20,134 nt of DNA from an uncultured Lachnospiraceae bacterium (GCA_934293575.1 CAKQYU010000018.1:1-20134), one strand, 5' to 3'. Positions 7,371 through 15,297 are shown, counted from the first letter of the stretch. A program made the numbers and translations. Notes: generated from the letters alone by a model not told the origin.

Positions 7371-8267
7371 TTATTGCTGCCATCGACCGGCGGCACCGCA
7401 AGGAAGTATCAGTCCGGTCTGGGTCACAGGAAGACCGATTTCCTGTGCTTCAACGTGTCCTCCGTGTTTTGAAACGATTTCTGTCGAAATCATGTAAGTA
7501 AGTACCGCAGGTGCAAGACCTGTTGTATAAGAATTTACCAGAAAAAATAAAGGTTTCTCTGTCAGTATCTGTTGACACAGGGCAATAAAGGAATGGACTT
7601 TTTCCTCGATTTTCCAAATTTCCCCTTTCGGACCTCTTCCATAAGAAGGAGGGTCCATGATGATTGCATCGTAATGGTTTCCCCTGCGGATTTCCCGCTC
7701 TACAAATTTTACACAGTCATCCACCAACCAGCGAATTGGTGCATCCGATAAGCCGGATGCGGTTGCATTTTCTTTTGCCCAGGTTACCATTCCCTTAGAA
7801 GCGTCAACGTGTGTTACATTCGCACCTGCCTTTGCTGCGGCACAGGTTGCTCCACCGGTATAGGCAAAGAGATTCAGTACTTTGACCGGTTCGTAGTTAT
7901 TTGAACCGGACTGGTTTTTTCGTCTGGAAACCTCTTCACGTATCAAGGCAGAAAACCAATCCCAGTTTGCAGCCTGTTCCGGAAAGAGTCCGGTGTGCTT
8001 GAAACTGAACGGTTTCAGATGAAATGTTAAATCGTTGTAATGGATTGCCCACTGTTCCGGTAAATCAAAAAATTCCCATTCACCACCGCCTTTTTGGCTT
8101 CTGTGGTAGTGTGCATTTATTTTTTTCCAATTCGGATTTGTTTTTGGAGTGTTCCATATAACCTGTGGGTCAGGTCTTAGTAAAATGTATTTTCCCCAGC
8201 GTTCCAATTTTTCGCCGGCGGATGTATCGATGACTTCATAATCTTTCCAGTTATTTGCTATCCACAT
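7371..8267 (-). CDS. RlmI-like class I SAM-dependent methyltransferase
   Basis: A 298-residue methyltransferase of the PF10672 (Methyltrans_SAM) family, related to the rRNA m5C methyltransferase RlmI but without its N-terminal PUA domain. The SAM-binding loop is VLNLFAYTGG at about residues 130-139 and the catalytic region is MDPPSYGRGPKGE near 204-216, as in RlmI-like enzymes. The acidic residue ending strand 2 is in THVDASKGM. An RNA substrate is probable, but the exact base is unknown. The ATG at 8267 is chosen because GGGAGAA lies 5-11 bases before it and the promoter at 8305-8333 is further upstream. The frame is open for 22 more codons but those cover the promoter. The next gene on this strand is cls. 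Confidence 0.85.
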   Translation of the reverse strand: MWIANNWKDYEVIDTSAGEKLERWGKYILLRPDPQVIWNTPKTNPNWKKINAHYHRSQKGGGEWEFFDLPEQWAIHYNDLTFHLKPFSFKHTGLFPEQAANWDWFSALIREEVSRRKNQSGSNNYEPVKVLNLFAYTGGATCAAAKAGANVTHVDASKGMVTWAKENATASGLSDAPIRWLVDDCVKFVEREIRRGNHYDAIIMDPPSYGRGPKGEIWKIEEKVHSFIALCQQILTEKPLFFLVNSYTTGLAPAVLTYMISTEIVSKHGGHVEAQEIGLPVTQTGLILPCGAAGRWQQ

Positions 8268-8304
8268 AATATTCTCCCGTAATTGTTGGTATTTAATGGA
8301 GGTT

Positions 8305-8333
8305 ATTATAGCATTTCTGCTTTGAAGTTGCAA
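8305..8333 (-). promoter_or_regulatory. Promoter of methyltransferase-cls operon
   Basis: Read on the minus strand: TTGCAA (8333-8328), a 17-base spacer, and TATAAT (8310-8305). The -10 hexamer is perfect. Transcription would start near 8299, about 30 bases before the gene start. Confidence 0.8.
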
Positions 8334-8422
8334 TTCGCAGATGAAAGATGTTTATATCCACCCTCTCCATTTAAATAAGCATCAACAATCATTTTTTTGA
8401 ATTCGTAGCTATACTTAGCCAT
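8306..8422 (-). pseudogene. Truncated IS3-type transposase OrfA
   Basis: An ATG at 8422-8420 on this strand, preceded by GGAGGT, opens a frame of 38 codons. It begins MAKYSYEFKKMIVDAYLNGE and continues GGYKHLS, which looks like the N-terminal helix-turn-helix start of IS3-family OrfA proteins. After about residue 27 the likeness ends and the frame runs through unrelated sequence, including the methyltransferase promoter, to a stop at 8308-8306. The protein would be a fragment and not active. Confidence 0.75.
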
Positions 8423-8473
8423 AAAAATACCGACCTCCAATCGTTAGATTATTGGTCTAACTTTTGGGGGGCA
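8341..8473 (-). mobile_element. Remnant of an IS3-family insertion sequence (one end)
   Basis: One end of an insertion sequence survives. The terminal repeat reads TGCCCCCCAAAAGTTAGAC on the minus strand (8473-8455), starting with the TG that is usual for IS3-family ends. It is followed by a short 6-bp inverted repeat (GTTAGA 8443-8448 / TCTAAC 8456-8461), the OrfA binding site and about 27 OrfA codons. The other end and the rest of the transposase are missing from this region. The right edge at 8473 is estimated from the TG dinucleotide; the left edge at about 8341 is where OrfA likeness stops. Confidence 0.7.
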
Positions 8474-8487
8474 CCTCTGGGTTCGTC

Positions 8488-8516
8488 TTGCATGTTTTTA
8501 TTGTATAAGATAGAAT
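8488..8516 (+). promoter_or_regulatory. Promoter of MoxR/VWA operon
   Basis: TTGCAT (8488-8493), 17 bases, then TAGAAT (8511-8516), ending 39 bases before the MoxR start. It begins 14 bases outside the estimated end of the IS remnant. Confidence 0.7.
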
Positions 8517-8555
8517 AAATGATAATGAAATTGATGATTTTGGAAGGGGAATACT

Positions 8556-9539
8556 ATGCAGGGTAAAATTTCACCAGAGGAGATGCAGCGGGCAGGGAAG
8601 ATTATTTCTGATTTGAATGGCTATTATAACAGTAAGGTTGTCGGGCAACCGTTTTTGGGTTCATCCATTATGGTTGCTATGCTTACCAACGGGCATATTT
8701 TGTTGGAGTCTGTACCGGGACTTGCAAAGACAACGGCTGCAAATGTTATGACGGATGCGGTAGCGGGAAAGTTTTCGAGGATTCAGTGTACACCGGATTT
8801 AATTCCGAGTGATATTGTTGGAACACAGATTTATAATATGGCGACCAATACATTTGAAAATAAAATCGGCCCGGTGTTTGCAAACTTTGTATTGTTGGAT
8901 GAGGTAAACCGTTCCAGTGCCAAGACGCAGAGTGCTATGCTTGAGGCAATGCAGGAGCATGCAGTCAGTATCGGGGGACAGACTTACAAATTACCGGAGG
9001 TGTTTGTTGTAATTGCAACACAGAATCCGGTGGAACAGGAAGGTACCTATCTGTTATCGGAGGCACAGATGGATCGTTTCCTGTTAAAAGTGAAACTGGA
9101 TTATCCGAAACATACCGATGAATTGGAAATTTTGAACCGGATTGAAGCGGATGTCTTTTCGGAAAGCCATGCGGTTGCCAATCTTGAAGATATCTGTTTC
9201 TTGCAGGATTTGACAAAACGTGTGTATATGGACGAGGCGATTAAAAGATATATTGTTGAGATTGTGCAGGCGACCAGAAACACGGATAAAATCTTAAGGC
9301 CGGAGCTGGCACAATATGTTACCATGGGTGCAAGCACAAGAGCTGCAATTGCATTTATGGAGGTTGCAAAGGCAATCGCTGTTTTGAACGGAAGAAACTA
9401 TTGTATTCCGGATGATGTGAAGGCAATGCGTTATTCGGTATTGAGACACAGAGTAATGCTTAATTTTGCCGCACTGGCAGATGGAGTAAAGGAAGAAACC
9501 ATTATTGATGCGATTATAGGAGCCGTGAAAGCACCGTGA
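8556..9539 (+). CDS. MoxR family AAA+ ATPase
   Basis: A 327-residue cytoplasmic AAA+ ATPase of the MoxR family, thought to act as a chaperone for the VWA proteins encoded next to it. The Walker A loop is SVPGLAKT at residues 52-59 with K58-T59, Walker B is FVLLDE at 111-116 (D115, E116), and the sensor region is VIATQNPVEQEGTYLLSEAQMDRFLLK, all typical. A C-terminal lid domain follows, ending near GASTRA and PDDVKA motifs seen in the family. The start follows AAGGGGA (8544-8550). It is the first gene of the operon, and its stop overlaps the start of the DUF58 gene by 4 bases. Confidence 0.95.
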   Translation: MQGKISPEEMQRAGKIISDLNGYYNSKVVGQPFLGSSIMVAMLTNGHILLESVPGLAKTTAANVMTDAVAGKFSRIQCTPDLIPSDIVGTQIYNMATNTFENKIGPVFANFVLLDEVNRSSAKTQSAMLEAMQEHAVSIGGQTYKLPEVFVVIATQNPVEQEGTYLLSEAQMDRFLLKVKLDYPKHTDELEILNRIEADVFSESHAVANLEDICFLQDLTKRVYMDEAIKRYIVEIVQATRNTDKILRPELAQYVTMGASTRAAIAFMEVAKAIAVLNGRNYCIPDDVKAMRYSVLRHRVMLNFAALADGVKEETIIDAIIGAVKAP

Positions 9540-10420
9540 GAATGAATTATGTATCCAGAATACAATCGAATATGAAGAGGCACCGGACAATCTATACGAG
9601 CAGAAAAACAACGCAGGTACTGGATGGTTCCTATCGTTCTGTGTATAGGGGGCGAAGTAATAATTTTGAGGAATTGCGGGAATATGTAGAGGGTGACGAA
9701 GTCAGGGATATTGATTGGAAGGCATCTGCAAGAAGCCGGAAAATGCTGGTCAGACAATACATCGCAGAGAAAAAGCATAACATTATGTTGGTTTTGGATA
9801 CCAATAAGCGGATGCTTGCACATACAAAGACCGGAGCGGAAAAGAGGGATACTGCATTGATGGGTGCAGGAACACTTGCGTGTCTGGTAAATCAGAATGG
9901 AGACTATATAAGTGCCACCTATGCAACATCCCGCTCGATTCATCATTTTCCCTTTAAGAACGGGCTGCCGAATATAGAAAACATATTAGGATATTATAAC
10001 AAAACGGTAACGAAGGATAATGCATCTTCTGTTTGTGCGCCTTTGGATTATATTTTACATCATTTCAAACGAAGAATGGTTATCATTATTGTTACCGATA
10101 CGAATGGAATTTTATCTTTGCCGGATACGTTATTGAAGCGTTTGCTGGTACAGCATGATGTTTTGGTTCTTCAGGTCAGTGATAGCGATTTGTCCGGAGA
10201 TATGGTATATGACGTGGAATTGGATGGATATTTACCGGATTATTTTACAAAGGATAAAAAACTGCTGAAGATGGAACAAAAAGAAGAAGAGGAAAGAAAA
10301 CGCTGCTGTGTAAACAAATTAAAACATTTTGGTATCGCAAGCGTAACGGTCGATTCTTCCGACCAGATGGAAACAAAGATAGTGGAACTGTTAAGCAAGC
10401 ATAAGGGTGAAAAAAGATAA
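9536..10420 (+). CDS. DUF58 domain protein (degenerate VWA)
   Basis: A 294-residue protein of the DUF58 family found with MoxR. The family motif FEELREYVEGDEVRDIDWK lies at residues 44-62 and is intact. The following VWA-like strand reads HNIMLVLDTNKRM: the MIDAS pattern DxSxS is replaced by D88-x-N90-x-R92, so metal binding is likely weakened or lost. No membrane helix is visible, unlike many DUF58 proteins that begin with two helices, so it is probably cytoplasmic. The GTG at 9536 overlaps the MoxR stop by 4 bases, with GGAG at 9519-9522; an ATG two codons later is the alternative. The role is inferred from context: a partner of MoxR and the VWA proteins. Confidence 0.85.
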   Translation: MRMNYVSRIQSNMKRHRTIYTSRKTTQVLDGSYRSVYRGRSNNFEELREYVEGDEVRDIDWKASARSRKMLVRQYIAEKKHNIMLVLDTNKRMLAHTKTGAEKRDTALMGAGTLACLVNQNGDYISATYATSRSIHHFPFKNGLPNIENILGYYNKTVTKDNASSVCAPLDYILHHFKRRMVIIIVTDTNGILSLPDTLLKRLLVQHDVLVLQVSDSDLSGDMVYDVELDGYLPDYFTKDKKLLKMEQKEEEERKRCCVNKLKHFGIASVTVDSSDQMETKIVELLSKHKGEKR

Positions 10421-10902
10421 TGAAGATAACGGTAGAGTTGCAGGAACCGTTTTCCTATGCTTTATGGCCGTTGATTTTGTTGGGGATACTTCTTCTTATA
10501 ATGATTGTCATTTTAATTTATAAGAAGAGACCTCCAAAGCCGAAGCAAAAGGAAACAGACTCTTTGCAAAATAAAATGGTGGCTGCACCGAAAGTGGATA
10601 AACAGGCATTGAAACAAAAATACATAAAGGAATTGATTGCTATACAAAATGATTTTGAACAGAATAAGGTGTCAACAAGAAAGGCATATCAGAAGACAAG
10701 TGTTCTCGTGCGAAGGTTTGTATATGAAGTGACAGGTGTTAAGGTTCATCATTATACACTTTCGGAAATCAGGGGATTGAATATGCCGGTGCTGGAAAAT
10801 TTGATTTTCGAATTTTATTCACCGGAATTTGAAGTGAAATCACAAGGTGATGTGATTGCTGCAATCGAAAAGACCAAGAGGGTTATTGAAACATGGAATT
10901 AA
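10420..10902 (+). CDS. Small membrane protein of MoxR operon (DUF4381-like)
   Basis: A 160-residue protein with one membrane helix at about residues 14-35 (LWPLILLGILLLIMIVILIY), then a basic Pro/Lys-rich stretch and a helical cytoplasmic domain (about 60-160). Position and plan match the DUF4381-type proteins found between DUF58 and VWA genes in MoxR operons, but I cannot confirm family membership by eye. The C-terminal helices contain KAYQKTSVLVRRFVYEVTGV and an EFYSPEF segment. Its ATG overlaps the stop of the DUF58 gene by one base, and its own stop lies 10 bases inside the next gene, pointing to translational coupling. It may link the ATPase to the membrane VWA proteins; that is inference. 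Confidence 0.7.
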   Translation: MKITVELQEPFSYALWPLILLGILLLIMIVILIYKKRPPKPKQKETDSLQNKMVAAPKVDKQALKQKYIKELIAIQNDFEQNKVSTRKAYQKTSVLVRRFVYEVTGVKVHHYTLSEIRGLNMPVLENLIFEFYSPEFEVKSQGDVIAAIEKTKRVIETWN

Positions 10903-11909
10903 AATATACATATGTGCTCTATATTGGCATTGCGGTTATTACAATGTTCATTATCGGATTTGTAATAAAGAAGAATAAAAAAGGATATTTTTCCGGAAAA
11001 AAGATTGCCAAAATGGAGCAGTTAAGTAAAAATAAATACTTTGCACGTAAGAAGCGGTTTTACCGGTTTTATTCGGTGGCATGGTTTGTGCTTGCCATGA
11101 TTGGTATGCTGGCGGCATTTATTCTGATTGCAAGACCTTACAAAACGGAAATGGTGGATGAGGAAAAGTATCAGAGGGATATTATAATCTGTCTGGATAT
11201 TTCTACTTCTGTAGATGAGGTGAATATGAAGCTGATTAATGAGTTACAGACAACCGTGACACAGCTGCAGGGGGAACGAATCGGGATTGTAATCTTTAAT
11301 ACGTCTCCGCTTCTTCTGGTACCGCTGACAGATGATTATGAGTTTGTAAATGACCAGCTGGCAATTATAAAAGAAGGATTGCGTCGGCGTTTAAGCGAAA
11401 GCTATACGAATATAGAGGAAGATTTCTACTATGAAGATTACATTACGCAAGGAACACTGGTCGGAAATGAGGAAAGAGGAAGCTCGTTGATTAGCGACGG
11501 CCTGGCTTCTTGTGTATATGATTTTTCCGATAAGGAGCAGGAGCGTACAAGGGTTGTGATTTTCGCAACGGATAATGATGTACAGGGAGAATGTATCCTG
11601 ACGTTGGATGAGGCGTCTGAGCTTTGCAAAGAAAATAAAATTACAGTGTATGGTGTTGGAACGGATATCATGGAAGAATCGGATATCAGTGAATTAAAGA
11701 GGGCGGTAGAAAATACAGGCGGTAAATTCTATCGGGAAGGAACCTCCGGTTCTTTTCAGGATATTGTGAATGAGATACAAAAGAAAAGTCAGAGTCTGGT
11801 AAAAGGGGATCACCAGGTTATAGAAAAAGATTATCCACAGACAATATTTAAAATTTTATTGTTTTGTATAATGGGATTATTTTTGGTAACGAGACTGATG
11901 AAACTATAA
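10893..11909 (+). CDS. VWA domain membrane protein (BatA-like)
   Basis: A 338-residue protein with helices at about residues 8-25 and 61-80, a von Willebrand factor A domain, and a final helix at about 318-334. This is the BatA/BatB layout, placing the VWA domain outside the membrane. The MIDAS motif is complete: D102-I-S104-T-S106 in IIICLDISTS, a threonine in LVPLTDD and an aspartate in FATDND. The loop after LTDD contains an unusual acidic, Tyr-rich stretch (YTNIEEDFYYEDY). The start overlaps the preceding stop by 10 bases. The domain probably binds a divalent metal and a protein partner. Confidence 0.87.
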   Translation: MELKYTYVLYIGIAVITMFIIGFVIKKNKKGYFSGKKIAKMEQLSKNKYFARKKRFYRFYSVAWFVLAMIGMLAAFILIARPYKTEMVDEEKYQRDIIICLDISTSVDEVNMKLINELQTTVTQLQGERIGIVIFNTSPLLLVPLTDDYEFVNDQLAIIKEGLRRRLSESYTNIEEDFYYEDYITQGTLVGNEERGSSLISDGLASCVYDFSDKEQERTRVVIFATDNDVQGECILTLDEASELCKENKITVYGVGTDIMEESDISELKRAVENTGGKFYREGTSGSFQDIVNEIQKKSQSLVKGDHQVIEKDYPQTIFKILLFCIMGLFLVTRLMKL

Positions 11910-11920
11910 AAGAGGGTATT

Positions 11921-12871
11921 ATGATAACAAATCCAATTATTCCAATATGGCTGATGAGCATTTTTTGTATAATAATACTGTTATTGAAACGGAAGGGTAT
12001 CATTCCTTATATCCGGCAGATTATTATCGTAGTGCTTTTGTTTGTCATTAATTTAAGAATTATGGTTCCGGATGGAACAACAATGGTAACAACGCAAAAA
12101 ATGAATACCAAGGTTTTATTTGTTGTGGATGATACGATAAGTATGCTGGCAAAGGATGATGGAGAAAAAGAGAGACTTGCATATGTCAGAGAAGATTGTG
12201 CCCATATATTAGAGGAATTAAACGGCTCCAAATTTGCGGTGGTTTCTTTTAATAATGATGCGCACTATATATCACCGTTTACGGATAATGCCGGATATGT
12301 TGAAGATGTCATAAACGGAATATATCCGATAGATGATCTGTACGCGAAGGGAAGCTCTATGAATATCTGGAAGGATATGGTGACGGATATTTTGAAGGAA
12401 GCAAGGGATGACAGTGATGGGGATATCGTGTTATTTTTTATCAGTGATGGTGAAATTACAAATGATGAAAAACTGGATACGTTTTCACAGTTAAAGAAGT
12501 ATGTGGATTATGGTGCAGTTTTGGGTTATGGAACCAAACAGGGCGGACAGATGGAAATGGCGGATTATTTTTCCGGTGAAATGGTGACGATAGAAGACCG
12601 CCGGAATTACCCGTATAAGGCAGCAGTATCCAAAATAGACGAGAAGAATTTAAATAAAATTGCGGATGATATCGGAATTGATTTCATTCATATGACCAAA
12701 CCGGCAGATGTGGATTCGGTGTTAAAAACCATAAAGGCAAATGCCAAAACGGATGATGAAGAAAAAGAGACGGCCGGATATGCGGATATTTATTTTCTTT
12801 TTGTGATACCGCTTTTGCTGATGCTTGGTTATGAAGTGTATGATATCGGGAAGCGGGTGAAACGGATATGA
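11921..12871 (+). CDS. VWA domain membrane protein (BatB-like)
   Basis: A 316-residue second VWA protein. Hydrophobic segments lie at about residues 6-22 and 33-48, followed by the VWA domain and a C-terminal helix (IYFLFVIPLLLMLGYEVY). The MIDAS motif is D70-D-T72-I-S74, the common DxSxS with threonine in the middle, a mild change that may still bind metal. The later aspartate is in FFISDGEITND, a good MIDAS match. The ATG at 11921 is chosen from AGAGGG (11911-11916); an ATG at 11864 lies inside the upstream gene and has no binding site. The next gene begins inside this stop codon (ATGA overlap). Confidence 0.85.
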   Translation: MITNPIIPIWLMSIFCIIILLLKRKGIIPYIRQIIIVVLLFVINLRIMVPDGTTMVTTQKMNTKVLFVVDDTISMLAKDDGEKERLAYVREDCAHILEELNGSKFAVVSFNNDAHYISPFTDNAGYVEDVINGIYPIDDLYAKGSSMNIWKDMVTDILKEARDDSDGDIVLFFISDGEITNDEKLDTFSQLKKYVDYGAVLGYGTKQGGQMEMADYFSGEMVTIEDRRNYPYKAAVSKIDEKNLNKIADDIGIDFIHMTKPADVDSVLKTIKANAKTDDEEKETAGYADIYFLFVIPLLLMLGYEVYDIGKRVKRI

Positions 12872-13551
12872 AAAAAATATTAGTTGCCGGTCTGATTATT
12901 GTATCCGTGATTTTTATGTGTATGGGAATCAATTATGTCAGTAATGAGCGAATGATTCATCAATATAATAATGAAGTATATCAAATCAATAATTTTGATG
13001 TGTTGGGATTTTTTCAACCATATATAGGGCCGTATAACAGAGGGAACATTTATTATAAACTGGGAAATTACGATACAGCGGTGCAGGAATATCAAAAAGC
13101 ACTGGAAAAACACCCTTCCAAAAGAAAAGAGTGTAAGATAAGAATTAATCTGGCGCTTGCAATGGTTGAGAAACTGGATTTTGAAAATATCACTCTGGAA
13201 GACCGGGATGAAATGATTCAGGTATTAGATGAAGCAATTGCGGTTCTGACCGAGAAAAACTGTGCAAATCTTGATCAGGAATCCGGACATGATAAGGATG
13301 CCCAGCAATTGGAGATTGAACTTTCGCAGTTAAAGGAAGCACTTCAAAACGCTGAAGGTGAGAGTGAATCATCGGATGATACAAAGGATGAACAAAAGAA
13401 GGATTCCAATACAGAACAGTCAACCGAACAATCGGATGAATTGAAAGATAAATTTAAGGCTCAGCAGGATGAAGTGCAAAAAGAGCGGAATCAGATATAT
13501 GAAAATCAGGAATTATTTAATCCTACCTTTAGCGATGAACCATCGTGGTAG
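12868..13551 (+). CDS. TPR-containing membrane protein (BatC-like)
   Basis: A 227-residue protein with an N-terminal helix (about residues 4-20) acting as signal or anchor. At about 54-87 it has a clear tetratricopeptide repeat (YNRGNIYYKLGNYDTAVQEYQKALEKHPS), and a second, weaker repeat follows (NLALAMVEKL...). The C-terminal 100 residues are highly charged and low in complexity (Glu, Asp, Ser, Lys, Gln), probably disordered. This matches BatC, the TPR protein at the end of aerotolerance operons. Start overlaps the BatB-like stop by 4 bases. It likely acts as a protein-binding scaffold outside the membrane; that is inference from the family. Confidence 0.8.
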   Translation: MKKILVAGLIIVSVIFMCMGINYVSNERMIHQYNNEVYQINNFDVLGFFQPYIGPYNRGNIYYKLGNYDTAVQEYQKALEKHPSKRKECKIRINLALAMVEKLDFENITLEDRDEMIQVLDEAIAVLTEKNCANLDQESGHDKDAQQLEIELSQLKEALQNAEGESESSDDTKDEQKKDSNTEQSTEQSDELKDKFKAQQDEVQKERNQIYENQELFNPTFSDEPSW

Positions 13552-13595
13552 GGGTTGTATTGCAGGTGGAATTTAGAAAAGAGGATGAAAGTCAG

Positions 13596-14819
13596 ATGTC
13601 AGATGGAATGAATAAATTGCAGGAGATTTTAAAAGAAAATCCACACAAAATTATATTGAGTAACCGGAAGGATAAAACCTTTTCTTATATTAAGATGGTT
13701 ATTCACCCGATTGTATTAAAGGGAAAACAGGTTTATCAGGTGGAAAAATTTACCGAGAAACAGGTGTTTCATGAGAATGTAGGATTGGAACAGTTATCGG
13801 AGGTTGTATTTGGTTATTTCCCGGAAAACTATGGGCAGGTTAATGTATTTTTTTATGACAATCACGGTAACAGCCAGTGGGATTTTAAAATGACTAAGAA
13901 AGGAAAAATTTTATTTCACGGGCAGGAACGGAAAAATGAAAAAACCACAAAACGTATTAATATAGAAGATACTGCCGGAAATAATCGTAAAAAGAATTAT
14001 CTGTTGAAAGAAGGTTCGGCAATTCCGCCATTGATTGATTTGGGAATCTTTACCAAAGAGGGAAAAGTTGTCCGGAGTATGTATGATAAATATAAGCAGA
14101 TTAACCGCTTTCTGGAACTGGTGGAAGATGTTGTGAAAGATTATCCGAATAAGAATATGAATATTATTGATTTCGGCTGCGGAAAATCCTATCTGACATT
14201 TATTCTATATTATTATCTGGTTGAGGTAAAAGGATATCCGGTTCATATTACAGGGCTGGATTTGAAAGAGGATGTGATTGCCCGGTGTAATGAAACGGCA
14301 AAAAAATACGGTTATAACCACCTGAAGTTTCAGGTAGGAGATATTAACGGATATCAGACGGATGAGGCGGTGGATATGGTAGTGACATTGCATGCCTGTG
14401 ATACGGCAACCGATTATGCGTTATATAATGCAATCCGCTGGAATGCCGGTATTATTTTATCGGTTCCCTGCTGTCAGAAAGAATTAAATGCACAGACCGG
14501 AATTGGAAAAAATTCCAATCTTGCAATTCTTACAAAATACGGAATTGTAAAAGAACGGTTTATGGCGCTGACAACGGATGCAATCCGTGCCAATGTATTG
14601 GAATATTTTGGTTATAAAACCCAGATGCTGGAATTTGTGGATTATGCCAGCTCTCCGAAAAATATTCTGATCCGTGCAGTGAAGGGCAGCGTATCGAATA
14701 AAAAGAAGAATCGTGCAAAAGAAGAAATTGCTTCGATAACGGCTGAGTTTGGGGTAAGACAGACATTGGTAGAGCTGACAGGAATATTGGAGGATGATGC
14801 AGATGGAAAAGGCGAATGA
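13596..14819 (+). CDS. SAM-dependent methyltransferase (PF13679 type)
   Basis: A 407-residue protein whose C-terminal half is a class I methyltransferase. The SAM-binding loop is IDFGCGKSYLT at residues 191-201, followed by ITGLDLKEDVI. The motifs VVTLHACDTATDYAL (263-277) and SVPCCQKEL (289-297) are typical of the Methyltransf_32 group, thought to modify RNA or protein; the target is unknown. The N-terminal 120 residues form a separate strand-rich region without a known motif. Start at ATG 13596 is favoured by GAGGA at 13581-13585. GTG codons at 13545 and 13566 in frame are possible. It begins 44 bases after the BatC-like gene with no terminator between, so co-transcription is possible but not shown. 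Confidence 0.8.
   Translation: MSDGMNKLQEILKENPHKIILSNRKDKTFSYIKMVIHPIVLKGKQVYQVEKFTEKQVFHENVGLEQLSEVVFGYFPENYGQVNVFFYDNHGNSQWDFKMTKKGKILFHGQERKNEKTTKRINIEDTAGNNRKKNYLLKEGSAIPPLIDLGIFTKEGKVVRSMYDKYKQINRFLELVEDVVKDYPNKNMNIIDFGCGKSYLTFILYYYLVEVKGYPVHITGLDLKEDVIARCNETAKKYGYNHLKFQVGDINGYQTDEAVDMVVTLHACDTATDYALYNAIRWNAGIILSVPCCQKELNAQTGIGKNSNLAILTKYGIVKERFMALTTDAIRANVLEYFGYKTQMLEFVDYASSPKNILIRAVKGSVSNKKKNRAKEEIASITAEFGVRQTLVELTGILEDDADGKGE
14789..14793 (+). promoter_or_regulatory. Ribosome binding site fixing the next start
   Basis: GGAGG at 14789-14793 is followed by three in-frame ATG codons at 14794, 14797 and 14803. Spacing is 0, 3 and 9 bases, so 14803 is the best start. Confidence 0.7.
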
Positions 14820-15210
14820 AGATTGGAAGGCAATATCGGATAAACCCATGTATCTGATTATGGGGATTGGATTTCTTTATCCGGTTTGCTTCTATTGGTT
14901 TGGCTCTGCTTTTTTACAATATGTTCTCCGGGATGCTGCTGTTTCGATTGTGCTTCCGGCTTTGTTATTGATGCTGGTTGTTCCGGTGATGATGGGAATC
15001 TATGCATATGACATTATGAAAGTCAGCCAGGCAACCGGAAAACTGCTTGGATTGCTGCTTTTGTTTTTCCTGTACAAACCGGCATATCCGTTATACCGAC
15101 AGTGTCTGTTAGATCGAAAACCGTGGAAAAGTATGGTGTATTTCTTTGTTTGTGGAATGTTGACTGCGGGAGTAAATGTAAGACTTGTGTTGATGGCATT
15201 GGGATATTAA
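14803..15210 (+). CDS. Small multi-pass membrane protein, unknown function
   Basis: A 135-residue protein I do not recognise. After a short polar start (MEKANEDWKAISDKP) it has about four hydrophobic segments: near residues 16-40, 43-66, 79-95 and 110-133. No catalytic motif is evident. A KPAYPLYRQCLLDRKPWK loop separates the last two segments. Its start lies 17 bases inside the end of the methyltransferase gene, so the two are translated from one message. It closes the run of genes that starts with MoxR. There is no clear terminator before the S10 promoter, only an AT-only hairpin. Confidence 0.7.
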   Translation: MEKANEDWKAISDKPMYLIMGIGFLYPVCFYWFGSAFLQYVLRDAAVSIVLPALLLMLVVPVMMGIYAYDIMKVSQATGKLLGLLLLFFLYKPAYPLYRQCLLDRKPWKSMVYFFVCGMLTAGVNVRLVLMALGY

Positions 15211-15262
15211 AAAACTGTATTTGAAAAAATACAATAAAAATACAATTTTATAAAAAAAAAGC

Positions 15263-15291
15263 TTGCATTCGGAAAGGACATAGAGTATACT
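15263..15291 (+). promoter_or_regulatory. Promoter of the S10 ribosomal protein operon
   Basis: TTGCAT (15263-15268), 17 bases, TATACT (15286-15291). The A-rich stretch just upstream (15211-15260, with nine consecutive A) resembles an UP element, as expected for a strong promoter. Transcription would start near 15298. Confidence 0.8.
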
Positions 15292-15297
15292 AGCACT

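Noticed and set aside
8556..13551. MoxR-VWA operon as a ternary antiphage defence system
   Set aside because: The gene set matches the Bat type operon, there are no nuclease, protease or toxin-like partners, and the neighbours are housekeeping genes.
15216..15233. Hairpin TGTATTT-GAAA-AAATACA as a terminator for the upstream operon
   Set aside because: The stem is almost all A-T and is followed by A-rich sequence, not a T run on the coding strand. It may be only part of the A-rich promoter upstream region.
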